This document shows positions 1-12,800 of a stretch of DNA of 64,000 nucleotides, one piece after another. The notes under the pieces were generated by a model. The model saw nothing but the letters and a program-made list of their open reading frames with translations, was not told where the DNA came from and did not search any database. The translations under genes were made by a program, and so were the position numbers. The DNA is from Pinus tabuliformis (Eukaryota; Streptophyta; Pinopsida; Pinales; Pinaceae): the NCBI GenBank assembly GCA_031772625.1, contig CM062816.1, forward strand, positions 1,670,949,058 to 1,671,013,057. The letters are read 5' to 3'. Positions within the stretch are counted from its first letter, which is position 1. Each line of letters begins with the position of its first letter.

Positions 1-2008
1 ACTGTACTAGGGCACTTTAACTAGTCACTAACAAGCTTCCAAATCTCTACAGATAGGCTGGTCTATCACTATTTTTCAAACACATTAAATAGCCCTCATC
101 ACCAAACAAATCATCAACTTGAAAGATAGATTGCATACCTTTACAAGACGTCACCTACAACCCTGCAATTGTCATGGTTCTGAGCACCACTTGACGAAAA
201 TTCAGCCTAGGTAACAATCCTCTACGGGTAGGGTTTCCTTGGTCATACATCAATCCTTTAAGACGTGTGTTAACCTTCTTCCACCCCTGAACTTGTTTTG
301 TTGGTCCCTTAAGGCATACAGCGTTACTCCAAACCGGTCCTCACGGCAAACCAAAATAGTGTTTCTCTAGGTATATCGTCCTTCCAATAAGGTACAGAAC
401 TCTACAGCCAGATCACATAAAAAAACACAAAACATGTGCCCATAAATCCTCCTATTGAACCTGGCCAACTGCTCCTCCGACTTGGTCAAACCAGAACTAG
501 GAAAGCAAAACCAATCTCGTCCTTCTCCACACTTGGTTTGGCTCCTTAGGTCTACAGTTGCCTCATATTTGTCTTTCTCTTTTGATGAGATTCGCTAGGA
601 TGTGTGTTGAACGAGGCTCACTTGTATCCTTATTTATAGAGTTCTTGGTGGGCTTCTCCTAGCCACCAAGTGTCACTACATAACACCAAGTTGACCTCAA
701 CAAATTGTTAAAGCTCTATATAACATTAGACATAAAAAAACTTTTCATCCAACTAACGCCACCACATTGAAGCTTTAGGTGCCCCTTAGCTCCTTAAGGG
801 TGCCCCACATGCCCTCAATGACCAAACCATAGAAAACTCCTCTTGGTTTAGCACCCACAACTTTGGGTGCAAAACCCACTACTTGGATACTTCGCCCACA
901 AAACCCATGTGGGTCAAACTTCTCCTTAACCTTGTACTCTAGGGTGTGGGAGTGCCTACCAAGCTACACAAATCAACACATAATACAAATATAATGATAG
1001 GAACCAAGATTCTCATTACTAATTCTATTAGTAAGAAAAAAATGATGTGTATAAGGAGGTATGTTACAATCTTCATGGTTCACTTTGGTATGATTCTCTA
1101 TTTTCATGGTATTAAATTTGCAGAATCAATAACCTTTCTCAAAGGTGCATGTTGGTTTATGCATTAGATATGCAACTTTTGTCTCCAATCATTTACACTT
1201 ATTAGGGCTTGTTTGATGTTTCTATCATGCTTTTCACTTTTGTAACTCAATAGCCAAAGAAAGATATACATGCACTCATACCATTAATAGTTTGTTCTTA
1301 ATATTGCCATTGCTTTGCATATAATATTGATTCAATTCAAATAATGTTCGTGATGGTTTCCAAACAATCTTATTCATCATAATACAATGTATCATACTAA
1401 AAGGTGGGAGATTTGTAAAAGGCAGGTATTGTGTATTGTGTATGTTTAGATTTCTCTACTACAATTTTGACTTCAATGTCATGGTTGAAATGAGCATTTT
1501 TAAATAAAATGTTTTTCAAGAACATTGTTGGAATGAGCATTTTTAAATAAAATGCTTTGTGACAAGAACATAGAAACCCAAATGTTATAAAAAATAATTT
1601 ATTAGAAGGTTTACAAGGCAAATTCTAATTGTTCTTCAGTTGGGTGTGTCACATCTAGGGGCACTAAAGCAAACAAAAAAACAAAGTTTAAAAAGTGGGC
1701 TAGGTACAGCAATATATGTAAAATAGTTAGGGTGACAGTTTGTGTGAACCCAGGAAGAACATGTCACTTAAACATCAAGAGTTTGACAAATTGCATAATG
1801 AAATTGTTTTAATAAATAAAATTCAACAAATGCGAGAAAAATATTGGAAGAGAACTAAAGAATTGTGTGCAAATTTGTTTGAGTTTGCACAAAATAATTT
1901 TAATTAATGGGAAATTTTCCAGATTGGGTACTGATAATGCAACAAAGAGAAAGTGATGACTACAAAAACTATGTCAAAATATTCAAAAATCAAAGAAGAG
2001 GCTCAAGA
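1..2008. other. Intergenic, no gene recognised
   Basis: No open frame over 75 codons has recognisable features. The stretch around 600-900 has short TATA-like and GGGTG-rich segments of the kind found in decayed LTRs, but I found no partner copy in the window. From about 1740 the plus strand reads as short lysine/glutamate-rich peptides broken by stops, possibly a decayed coding sequence of unknown origin. Confidence 0.4.
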
Positions 2009-2087
2009 TATTCCACTACTAAGAAATAAGATTGTCCAGGTTGAAGAAATTCCACTACTAAGAAATAAGATTGTCCAGGTTGAAGAA
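2009..2087 (+). repeat. 39-bp tandem duplication
   Basis: Two adjacent, essentially identical 39-bp units, each beginning ATTCCACTACTAAG. The unit length is a multiple of three and the plus-strand frame stays open through both copies, giving a repeated IPLLRNKIVQVEE peptide. This suggests the repeat arose in, or at least did not break, a former coding sequence. Confidence 0.8.
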
Positions 2088-3209
2088 GTTGATGCAATTC
2101 CATGAGAGAATTTTTTCATCAATGCAACCAATGAAGAATACCAAAATTTGTAGACTTAAGTTCATGACTAAGAAAGTGTACCATGTTTGAAGAACTGCAA
2201 GCTTTGGCAACATTAGAATTGAATATTATTTTGAAATGACACCCATCCCTAGTATTCATCAATCTGGACCAGGATATGTATTTTTCCACCAAAGTGAACA
2301 TAATATATAAAAGTTTGCAAACTCGTTAAACAGTTAGAACCAACTTAGAGAATAAACTAGGTAAGTTGTCTCTAAATTGGATCCCTGTTCCAAAACAATG
2401 AAGGGTGCCTTAGATGGTGACAAAGCAATTGAGGATAAGGCATATTAGCACCCATTTCGTGCAATTTTTTGTGTTCACTATGTTCAAGTTGTGGCACAAA
2501 ATTATCCCATGACAGTGATGGAGGTACCTTGAGATTGAATAACACAATTTATACTGAAAAAGGAAATTGCTGCTAACTTGGAATGCGGTGCATGTTTGTG
2601 CCAAAACAATTGTATGATTGTTGACTAAATTTTATGTATTTAAGAAGTGAATCTCTATGGATTCAGTTAAACTTTTGTACATATATTGTACCTGGACACT
2701 TGAGTATTTAGATCATGGGGGAATTTGGATGCAAAGGTTTTTTTGGTTGATGATAAATTAACTGAAGTTCTTGATTAATATGTAATTGGAATCTTGTATT
2801 TCATGCAAATGGGTGGAACCACAGACAGGGTAAGTTGTAACCGATATGTTTATGCGTGTTTCTAGATATTTTAGGGCTGCAATCATCACGAGTCTACATG
2901 ATGCTTAAGGATTACCATAAAGAATGACCATTCAAATGTGTGTCCAGGCTCCTCTTCGGTAATCGTTGTATGTGTAATTGTGTTCATGGTTTCCTATAAT
3001 TTTAAAGCTTTATTCACAATATTTTGATGGTTTGTCAACACCCTCAGCGGGTAAATAGTGTTGAATCAATATCATGTTTAGTGTCTTGTGTCTAGGGAGG
3101 TAGCCATTCTAGTTCCCATGTCTACTAGATTAATTGTAATCGAGTCCTTTAATACTTCAACTAATTTACAATGTCTTTGTCAGTGTGGTAGACTGCTAAG
3201 TTTTTTCTA
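2088..3209. other. Decayed repeat DNA, no gene recognised
   Basis: Only short frames are present. It lies directly downstream, on the minus strand, of the gypsy RT-RNase H fragment, so it may be the decayed integrase part of that element. I could not recognise an integrase motif. Confidence 0.3.
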
Positions 3210-3735
3210 CTATATTAATTGGATAAGCAAATTTCTGAACGACTTGTGGTCAATATTGAATATTATCCCCTTACCTAAGACAGTGTCACCAATATTTGAG
3301 TGTATCCACATTTCCATACAACTCCTTATGGTTGGATATTCGATCATCACTTTAGAGCATGTCTTCAAGTGTCTGTTGCACCACCAAGCATGTTTCCCTT
3401 GGCATATATCAATATCAAGCACCAATTGTAATGGCAGTTTGTCTAGCATAGGTGCATTGTAGATTTGTGTCTTGTGTTCATCGAAGATCGTTGTTCACCT
3501 GCTTATTTATATTCTGCATTTTCCTTGGTTAAGGAATTGAAACACAATGAGATGTCAAACTAGTGGGCCAAACTTGCAATTGGTCATTGAGATAGGTTGG
3601 CATTGACCACTCACAGTTTATGACCTGAATCATCTCTAGGTTAATATATACAATCCATATTCCATCTTCACCGACAACATAGCCCAAATAGGCTATGAAG
3701 TCCATGGAAAATAAACTGTTCTTCAAATTAATCAA
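3210..3735 (-). pseudogene. Ty3/gypsy reverse transcriptase-RNase H fragment
   Basis: Two minus-strand frames follow each other in the order expected of a gypsy polyprotein. The frame 3735-3529 contains YLGYVVGEDGI followed by a proline-threonine stretch, which matches the RT thumb/connection motif usually written YLGxVVGxxGI. The frame 3449-3210 contains LVLDIDICQ, corresponding to the first RNase H catalytic Asp (usually ETDA), and at its end FNIDHKSFRNLL, corresponding to the conserved TDHKSLxxLL segment. The two parts are in different frames and the RT catalytic YxDD region is absent, so this is a dead fragment. No LTR was identified for it. Confidence 0.65.
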
Positions 3736-4556
3736 AGGTTTCTTCTCTCTTACATCATTTCATAATACAACTTTGACAACTTCTAAATGTTATGTCCATA
3801 TTTTGCCTTAGAGGAGAATGGTATCATAATACACAATGGCAAAACAACCCAGATAATGGTATCATCATTCATCAATCTATGAATGTTTTTGGTGCATTAG
3901 CGAGTTCAAATTTCATTACCACCATCCATAAAACCATGGTATTATCTGGAAGCTTGTTTTCCATGTATATTCTTCCTTCACTTGTACCCTAAATTGAGCT
4001 CACGCTTAGAGATATGCATTTCTTATGTCCTGTAAGCGTCCCCATGAAAGAGGAGTTGTTAGGAGATTGTGTGGCTCCATAGAATAAATAAAAATGCTTC
4101 TTGGGATGGGCTGAAAAATCCGGAAAAAGAAAAACTCAGTAGTGTTTTTCATTGAATGGATTAGCAATTTGCCTACCCTCACAGGACTATTTACTATCCA
4201 TCTTCATAAGCCCATTGGAAAGGAGCAACCTTATTAACAGACATATAATCTTTAAGTCCATATTAAAGCTTCTGGGTTGTTACTTCAAGAGAGTTGAGAA
4301 TTGTTTTCAACCAATTCTTGCTTCCCATTCAAAATCTTTATGGTCAATATTCCTTTTAACTTTCTTCTGAAAGAACAATGCAGGAAACCTCCATAGAAAT
4401 CCAGATAGCAGCACAATGAGGTCAATGAAGTGAAAATTATAGTTAAACATTGTATATTTTTACAAAGAGTTACAGCGCACATTCACAAGAATGACACCAA
4501 GCCTTCTCCACTAAGCATGTCCATACAGGTGAACAATGTCTACACAGGACATTAAA
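3736..4556. other. Intergenic, no gene recognised
   Basis: Short unrelated frames only, and no recognisable protein or RNA gene. Confidence 0.4.
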
Positions 4557-4888
4557 CACTATTATCAGAAGTCAATCCTATCTAAAGAGGATAAACACTG
4601 CAACCCAACTAAACATTTCCGTTTATTGGAACTACCCATCATCAAAAGTAAGTAAAACTAATCTACAGATTTATGATTAACTTACAAGCATGATATGTCA
4701 CGGAGGCAAATTTTCTTAATAGCACTATTATCAGAAGTCAGTCCTATCTAAAGAGGATAAATAATGCAACCCAGCTAAACATTTCCCTTTATTGGAACTA
4801 CCCATCATCAAAAGTAAGTAAAACCAATCTACAGATTTATGATTAACTTACAAGCATGATATGTCACGGAGGCAAATTTTCTTAATAT
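4557..4888. repeat. 166-bp tandem duplication
   Basis: Two head-to-tail copies (4557-4722 and 4723-about 4888), each beginning CACTATTATCAGAAGTCA and ending in GGCAAATTTTCTTAATA. By eye they differ at only a handful of positions, so the duplication is fairly recent. It lies about 0.9-1.2 kb beyond the stop codon of the NT-C2 gene. Confidence 0.85.
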
Positions 4889-5804
4889 AAGGTGCATTGC
4901 CACTCGAAGGGCCACAAAAAAACTGAAGTAGAATATGAGACTAAATAGCTCTTTCAACAGTTTGTCATTGGCAAAGATGTTATTTAACTTCCACATTATT
5001 GTCTAATAAAGTCTATTATTTAACAACACAGTAGTATTAATATGTAAATATCACATTTTAAAATACTATTCTACTAACAGCTAATTATATTTCGTATTAT
5101 TATGATACTGTCAAGTCTCATAGCCAGCCATCAATTCCAACCCACCTTCTTGTGTCTAACTTTTAGGGGATGCCAGCTTTCACAGGCAAAACAGAGTCTT
5201 TACAAATAATACTGAAATATCACTGGAACATCAGACAAGAGCCTTGACACTTCTCTTGTTTGCGCAATCAATAATGTTTCTTTAATGTTAAAAGAAACAA
5301 TCTTTACAATCAAAACCAATTCAGAGCCCCTGCATCCCAATCTAATCTTAAAACAATGGCCACAATTTAAAAATATGTGGAGGTTCAATGCCAGTTATAA
5401 AACGTGTTATAAAATTGTACAATCACACCTCTTGAGGATACCTTTATCTAACATGATGTGAAACTCCAAGCCTTTGCCAGAGCTGGCAGTAAAGCTATAA
5501 CAAAGAAACCTCTAAGTCTACTCACTGCATGTTAAATTGTTACAACAAATTGCTGAAAGAATGTTGTTATCCCTGGGTCAAATTTTATAGTCATAATGGT
5601 CTGGTGAAGCCTTTGTTGTCTATTGCAGTTAAATATTGGACACCCAGCCTTCGTCCAGACCACCAGACATGCTCTAGTAAAAGAATAAGTTAGCAAGAGG
5701 CATGTGCACTATGGGCACTTTTCCCCGATTAATTGATAACTAGCCTTCACACTAAAATACAACAATTCTGCCGCATCCCTTAACTACACCATGGAGAAAT
5801 CCTT
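4889..5804. other. 3' flank of the NT-C2 gene
   Basis: No coding frame was recognised. The part next to 5804 must hold the 3' UTR and polyadenylation region of the minus-strand gene, but I cannot place the cleavage site with confidence. Confidence 0.4.
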
Positions 5805-6839
5805 TCAGAGTGTACAAGACTCAGCTGTGAAATGAAATTCAATTTGCAGACGGCGATGCAACTGGATATTGCTCATCAAACCTTTCTTAATATCTATCTG
5901 TAACTCTTGTAAAGGAATAGCCGCCAAAAAGCCTTTGATAAACTCCTTGCAACCCTCCTTTCCTCTGCAAATAAGTTTTTCTTGTGTATCTCTGTTTCCT
6001 TGAGCCTCCGGTGGCTTTGTGTCTTTAAATTGGGAACCTGCATTTTCTTGCTGTTGCTCATTAATATTTTCTACATTCTCCACTCCAACATACAGTAAAT
6101 TGGTATTGTTCTTTTCTTCTTCTGATTTCTTCTCTCTTTGTGATAAATAGTACACTTCTGTGTCCTTATCGAACTTTAATATGTAGGCCTGATTACACCC
6201 TTCAAACAATCTCTCTCCAAGTGTATCGATTATGTAATATGCTTCCTTTTCTATCTTGAGCAGAAAAAAATGATCATTCCAGCTAACTATGTAAATGCGT
6301 GGTTCATAATTATCAATCTCATTCACACTGCCATTTGTAATTTCTTCCCAGATACTATCAAATGACATAACCCCATGAAGGAATTCACAGGAATCTCCCA
6401 AGCCTTCAGGCTGGAAGAAGCCAATGGGGGATTTTCTAGGAATAACAGACAGAGGACGTATGTTTGACAGCAATATTGTTTCCAAATCGAAGTGCCCATC
6501 AGAGAACCTCTGTCTATATTCCTCCAGTTCCCACAGCTTCCTCCACTCCATAGATCCTTCACGTATCAATGTGTCAAATTGTGATTTTATTGGCATAGAA
6601 TTGGGGTTGTTTTGTAACCAGTCAGCAATAACTGCTACCAAAGCAGTACAAGCACTCTCCCCTGCAGCACGTTCACTTCGTTGGTCAATTGAAGCAAAAA
6701 ATACTTCAGCTGATAGCTTCATTTGTCCATCTCTGCTAACCAGTTCTTTATGTTCCCAACTACCAATGGTAAAGTTGTCATCTCCAAAGTCTAAACACCC
6801 AGACATGTTCAAAGCTACACTGGAATCAACTTCATTGGC
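5805..6839 (-). CDS. NT-C2 gene, coding exon 4
   Basis: Encodes residues 394-737 and ends at a stop codon at 5807-5805. The acceptor CTGTTGCAG|GCC is at 6841-6840. This exon carries the strongly conserved C-terminal region of the family in one uninterrupted frame, interrupted only by a variable glutamate/asparagine-rich linker at about residues 640-680. Confidence 0.93.
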   Translation of the reverse strand, partial: ANEVDSSVALNMSGCLDFGDDNFTIGSWEHKELVSRDGQMKLSAEVFFASIDQRSERAAGESACTALVAVIADWLQNNPNSMPIKSQFDTLIREGSMEWRKLWELEEYRQRFSDGHFDLETILLSNIRPLSVIPRKSPIGFFQPEGLGDSCEFLHGVMSFDSIWEEITNGSVNEIDNYEPRIYIVSWNDHFFLLKIEKEAYYIIDTLGERLFEGCNQAYILKFDKDTEVYYLSQREKKSEEEKNNTNLLYVGVENVENINEQQQENAGSQFKDTKPPEAQGNRDTQEKLICRGKEGCKEFIKGFLAAIPLQELQIDIKKGLMSNIQLHRRLQIEFHFTAESCTL

Positions 6840-9800
6840 CTGCAACAGATATACAGATATTGATATCAATATCTACCAGATATTGCAAGAGATAGTTAAA
6901 CACAAATGAAGCAACAACAAACAGCGGGGTTATATCAGTTTCTAAATTGATGTTGAAGTAAATTCAATAATTGAAAATCATGCACATCTAGAAGCATTGA
7001 ACTGTAATCAAGGAATTCAATCCAAACAAAATATCTGAAACACTCATGAGTCATGCCAAACGAAGTAACACACACCCAAACTTGTTTGCAGCACCAAAAT
7101 GAAGCACTCAAAAATGCCAAAAACAGTACAAGCACCCATCAGTATTACACCAGTACTTTTCTCTGTGGTCTGAATAATGTGACATAGTTATAAGGGAAGA
7201 AAACATCAAGAGACAAGTCGTGTGTCACTAGGTAAGAACACATGGCGAAGCCTGATTAAAAGGAATCCAAGTCACTAACCATCTCCACTGGATAAAAAAT
7301 AAACATAAATGCAGACCAACAAACAGAATGTTTGATCTGTTTTTACTTAAAAATGCGAAGATCCCAAATTGTAATCACAAGCATTCAGGCCAAACAGATT
7401 ACGATACATGATACACCAATGATTGTAGCACCAAAATAATGCAATCAAATATGCCAAAAATAGTACAACCATACATCAGTGTTGCACCAGAACCTTCCCT
7501 ATAATAAATTTATGTATTGTGCAGAGTGATATCGGGAGTAGCAAAGACATTAAGAGACAGGAATCTGTACCATCGCTTGGGGGGGCAGCTGTGTAGGAAA
7601 GCTTGATTGTCTGCGATCAAAATCAATATCATCTCCACCCTCTTCTCTGCATGCCTTATTCAACAATGGTTCTCCCCTCTCTCGTGCTACTCTGAAACTT
7701 ACCTTTCTTCTTTTCCATGAAAGAAGACTCCGCATGGATGTTTGCGGCAAAGTGTGATCAGAGTCTGAAGAAGATGGCTCCTCAATCAACTTTGGCATTA
7801 GTTCCAGACTCGGTATACTAGTCATCATCCAATTGTTTCCAACTACTTTCTCTGCAGAGTCTAGATGAAGAATACCTTCCACGACAAGATTGGCTGCAGC
7901 CAAAGTTCCATAACTCAAGGACTTCTTATATCCAGAGCAAAGCCTGTAATCAGCTCCATCCTCTTCACATTCATCAGCAGAATCTGAGTCAATTGACTCA
8001 GCAAATTCACATTCCTCACTCCTTGGAGACAATTTGTCATCACTTCCATCCTCTTCTTCAGAAGCTTTCTTTGATCTCCCCACTGCAACATATTCCGTGA
8101 AAATTCTCACCTTTCTTAAACCTGCTTTCAGAGCAGATACTTCATCTTTATCGGATGACAAATGGCCTCCAATGAAAGATAGTGAAGGAACTATAACCCT
8201 GTGAACAGCATCTATTGCTTCCTGAGAGGTCTGAAGCTCCAAAAAGTTGACTGTAATCTGCATTAATCAAAAAAGTCGTCCTCAAGTTGAACATCTAAAT
8301 AATTTGGAAAAAGGAAACGGACATGAAAAGGACTCCCTATTAAGAATGCACCCAAAAATTGAAATTCCTCACTTATTTTATATGCATGACTCAGTATCAT
8401 CAAGAATCAGTAACCCAAAATATCTCCAAAATAATGCAACAGAAATAAATTTAACAAATTCTTAGTCAAAATGCAAGAAAGTGAAAGAAACAAATGACCT
8501 TAATTGCTTCCATTAATTCAAGCTTTGAGATTAGAGACTAGTGCATCTGCCTTGTAAACCAGAGATCTTTATACATTCAATAGTGACCTTAGGTAAATAG
8601 TAAGTAGTTAGGTAGAAACACAATAGAATGACCAAAGGAGCTTACACAAAATACTGCTTCAGTTGTCACTCCTCCAATGCAACAAGAAACAGGGATCTTT
8701 GTGCTTTGCTTTGCATCTTCTTCCAATGACACGAACTCTCCAAGGTTCACGAACGATGTTCCTATGATAGAAGGCTTAGTCTTTGGTTCCTGCATCAAAT
8801 TCTGCGAGTTCCACATGACTACAGCATCAGAAATAACCCATAGTTTTAAGGGGAAAGCATTATTCACAATAATCACTGTCTTAACAATCTGTCCCTTTAT
8901 CTCTCCCCAAATATCTAAATTAACAGACAAATAAATGCACAACAAAAAGAACCGTGAATTTAGAAGGTTTAAAAAGCACAAAGATGTTTGTATAGATTCA
9001 AACTTTCATTCAGTTCTCTCATTGATAAGGTTAACTGTCAAATACAGGCCATGTCCAGAGAGTGTTTGTATCACACCATAGACATCATTGTCTGCAAAAT
9101 TCCCTACACAAGGTGCTGGATAACTCAGTAGGTTATGCAATGGCCACTTCCAATATTTTCTTTAGGAAAATGTGCCTCCTCACAGCTGCTAATTTCATGC
9201 ATATTTTACTCGTAAAAACAGTAGGTTTTAACCCATGCAAAAAACAGTGTCCAAGTTGTAAGGGGTGTGCAATGGGCATCAAAGTTCAAGCCCATATTTT
9301 TGAGAATATTTTGCCAATATGCATAACAGAATTCAATTAACCCATCATATTTTAGAACATGTTTAAGTCACCGATTTATTGTTAACACCCTTCTGTTTTA
9401 ACTTGAGAGCACACAAATGCCACTAAGCACAGAAACTGTGCATAACCTTACAGAAGACTGAAGAGTGGAAATCCACGAGTCAGCAAACGCATGAGATGGC
9501 CTGCAGCAACTACTTTTGGCTCCATGTTATCATTAGAACCAACCAGATTCAGCTTGCAACTACAGTAATTTAAGAGACTGCACCACTATTTTACTCTTGC
9601 ATTCTACTATCTATTCAAGTTAAGGGGTGTGCAATGGGCATCAAGTTAAGTTGTAAGGGGTGTGCAATGGGCATCAAAGTTCAAGCCCATATTTTTGAGA
9701 ATATTTTGCCAATATGCATAGCAGAATTCAATTAACCCACCATATTTTAGAACATGTTTAAGTCACCGATTTATTGTTAACACCCTTCTGTTTTAACTTG

Positions 9801-12800
9801 AGAGCACACAAATGCCACTAAGCACAGAAACTGTGCATAACCTTACAGAAGACTGAAGAGTGGAAATCCACGAGTCAGCAAACGCATGAGATGGCCTGCA
9901 GCAACTACTTTTGGCTCCATGTTATCATTAGAACCAACCAGATTCAGCTTGCAACTACAGTAATTTAAGAGACTGCACCACTATTTTACTCTTGCATTCT
10001 ACTATCTATTCAAGTTAAGGTCATTACCCTTAGGTTCATTTCTCTTAAAACAGAGGTCTTCAACTTACAAATGTCAGTGTCTTCTGAGCACCCAGCAAGT
10101 CTACCCACTTTGGCTAAAAATCGAACCAAGCCTGGGTAGTAAATATTCTAGTGTATGGATTTTGCACTTCATACTCATGCCCCTTCATATGTGGCTGAAG
10201 ATAAGATAAGATAGATGTATTGATGTACAACAAATGACCACTAAAGTAGGTCAACGGACTGTGTTTAGGTACAATGATTCTACACCAAGCGGAAGCACAA
10301 AAACTTCTCCTTTATGAAAAGCAAGAAACAGGGAGTAAAAGAACAGTCAATTCTAAAAACCTAGAAGGCCAACTCCAATGGAGAGGCCATCCAGGAAAAA
10401 GATGTACAAGATGAGTGGCTCAACAGCCTATGCTACCAACCGTAAGAGGTGATCCTGGTCCACTAGAGCTCCATTTCCTAACATCTGAGGCTAAATGGAG
10501 AATACCCAACATAGATGTCTGACCAAAAGAATAATGGGGCAAGGAGCTCAAATGAGTATTGTACAGCTATCTAACGACTATAATGTCTGCTAGTATGAGG
10601 TTTGGTCTAGCGGCACTACTGGGGTCTCACAGAAATGGGAATAAACCTCCATCTCCTCACTGATCTGGAATCATCTTTGTCCATCTACCACTTGGTGCCC
10701 CTATTCAGGAGTACCGTAAAAAAGGAAGTAATCCACTGAGTGGAAGCTGATCCAGGGAGTGAATGTGGCTGAAGGATAGAAGAGAGAAGACAGAGGGCCT
10801 CCCCCGCATGTATAAGGTTAAGCATCTCAAGTCAAGGTACCTAAAGAAAAAGACAGTGTTGTCCTCGGATTTCATAATAAATTAGGCAACGGAAGATTAA
10901 GCACTCCTCAATCTCCGCCTCACGAAGATGGTACAACTGGCAAATCCTATCTGATTAGCTAATATGGTAATCAATCCTGATCTGTAGCCTATGCAACCCA
11001 ACTCTAAACTGGCCCAGTGGGATCCGAATAGCATACATCTAGTGGCAAAATGTATAATGGGTTTGAATAAGTCCATCCCTCATAACCATGAAGTGCTTAG
11101 GATATAAGGCCATCTTTAACCCACCCTGAGGGTTATCCAAGTGACCTGCAAAAACTGCCTATAGATGTCCTCCTTGATTATCATGTTCATCTGATATCAT
11201 GTGGGAAAAAGGTGACCATGGTGGGAAAAAGGTGACCATAGATGTCCTCTTTGATTATCATATTCATCTGCTATCATGTGGGAAAAAGGTGACCAGGTGC
11301 ATCAAGGGAATATCTAAATGGAGGGAGTCAATCCATTGTAATGCCAACAAATGCTAGGAGATCCAAGACACCAACATAGTAACATAGAGAATGAGCCAAA
11401 GAACTAATGAATGCAATGGAATTTCGATGAGAAACAGGCCAAGTAGGGGTACCAATCCTGCCCCTTTGTTGTATCAGCAAAACTCCAAATGCAGTGTAGG
11501 AGTGAGACAAAGGTGCGGCGTTATCATTGTTCGTTCGCCATACACAACCCACTCATAGATGACAACAAGGGCCTTCCACTTGTCCTTGTGACAACTCACT
11601 TGCACTTAATCACTTTCGTTCGAGTCACCTTGTCATACCCAAGAAACAAAATTATGGTCCATCCACACGATGTCTAGTGCTATGAATGGATCCCCTTACC
11701 TTTGTCATGTTTCGTCATTTCCCTTTGATTACATGTTTAGCCTTGCTAGATCCTTTGTATTCTTAATTTGGGACATCTTCTAGGTGACTGAATCATTCTC
11801 AAGCTTTGTACCTTTGATTTGGTCTCTAATTTTTTTAGATGAAAAATATGTCTTGTATTCACAAAGAAAATATTTTACATCAACAGAACAAAAAAAAGTT
11901 GAAGGGTATATACAATAAATCTTATACCATATTGTGCCCAAGTAAAATTAGAATTTGCATATATATCCAGAGACTTGGCTTCCTTAATGAGCAAAAAAAC
12001 TCATTTTCTGTCCGTAGTGCTACCAAATCCATTTGGGCATGCTTTTCAATGGGTCCAACTTGATCAAACTCTCCTCCCTCCCTAGTCTTCGAACGTGGTG
12101 AAAACCATGGATTTTCCATACCAAATTGCACCTAGGGTACTTTACTAGGAATACTTGGGTACAGCCTTAGTCCCTTTGTTGTATTTTGGTTAACTTGCAT
12201 TTGGAGAGTTATTGGGTGCATACCTACCTTTAGCTCAATAGTATGAAGATTTTCCTTTTAATGTAGTAGTTGCAACACAGGTGGTGGTTTTGACATCCTG
12301 CTGTAGAAGATGGCACACATGCCATGGCTTAACATCTTGATGTAGTAGTTCGAATTCGGCGCACATGTGGTGGTTTGACATATTCTACAAAAGCACACAT
12401 TTTCAGAATGATGGGCACTTGTTGGTTTGACATCTGCCACAAGAGTGCACTTTCTGAAGAGGATGGGCAGTTGGCATGTGTGTAGTAACCACTTTGGAGG
12501 AGGGCGTATGGTACATGGAGGTTGGGCACTTGGCCCTAGGAGCATGTAACCACCTAACAAACAGTTTGAGGAGGAACCCTTAAGACAAGAAACCATTGAT
12601 CAAAGGGCACACCATTGTGGGAGAATGCTTGAGTCTTGACATGCAGACATCCAACTTGGAGGGTACACCATACTAGGGGTTGGAATCCATGCTTTATTCT
12701 TGGCCTTTCTCACTTTAGTCTATACAAAGAAAGGGATTTGTCTTTGTTAAGAACAACTCATGCAAACCAAGTTGACAATTGTTTGAATTTAATGTTTGAA

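Noticed and set aside
12258-12596. 112-codon minus ORF in intron 1
   Set aside because: It overlaps another open frame on the same strand, follows a local repeat and has no recognisable domain.
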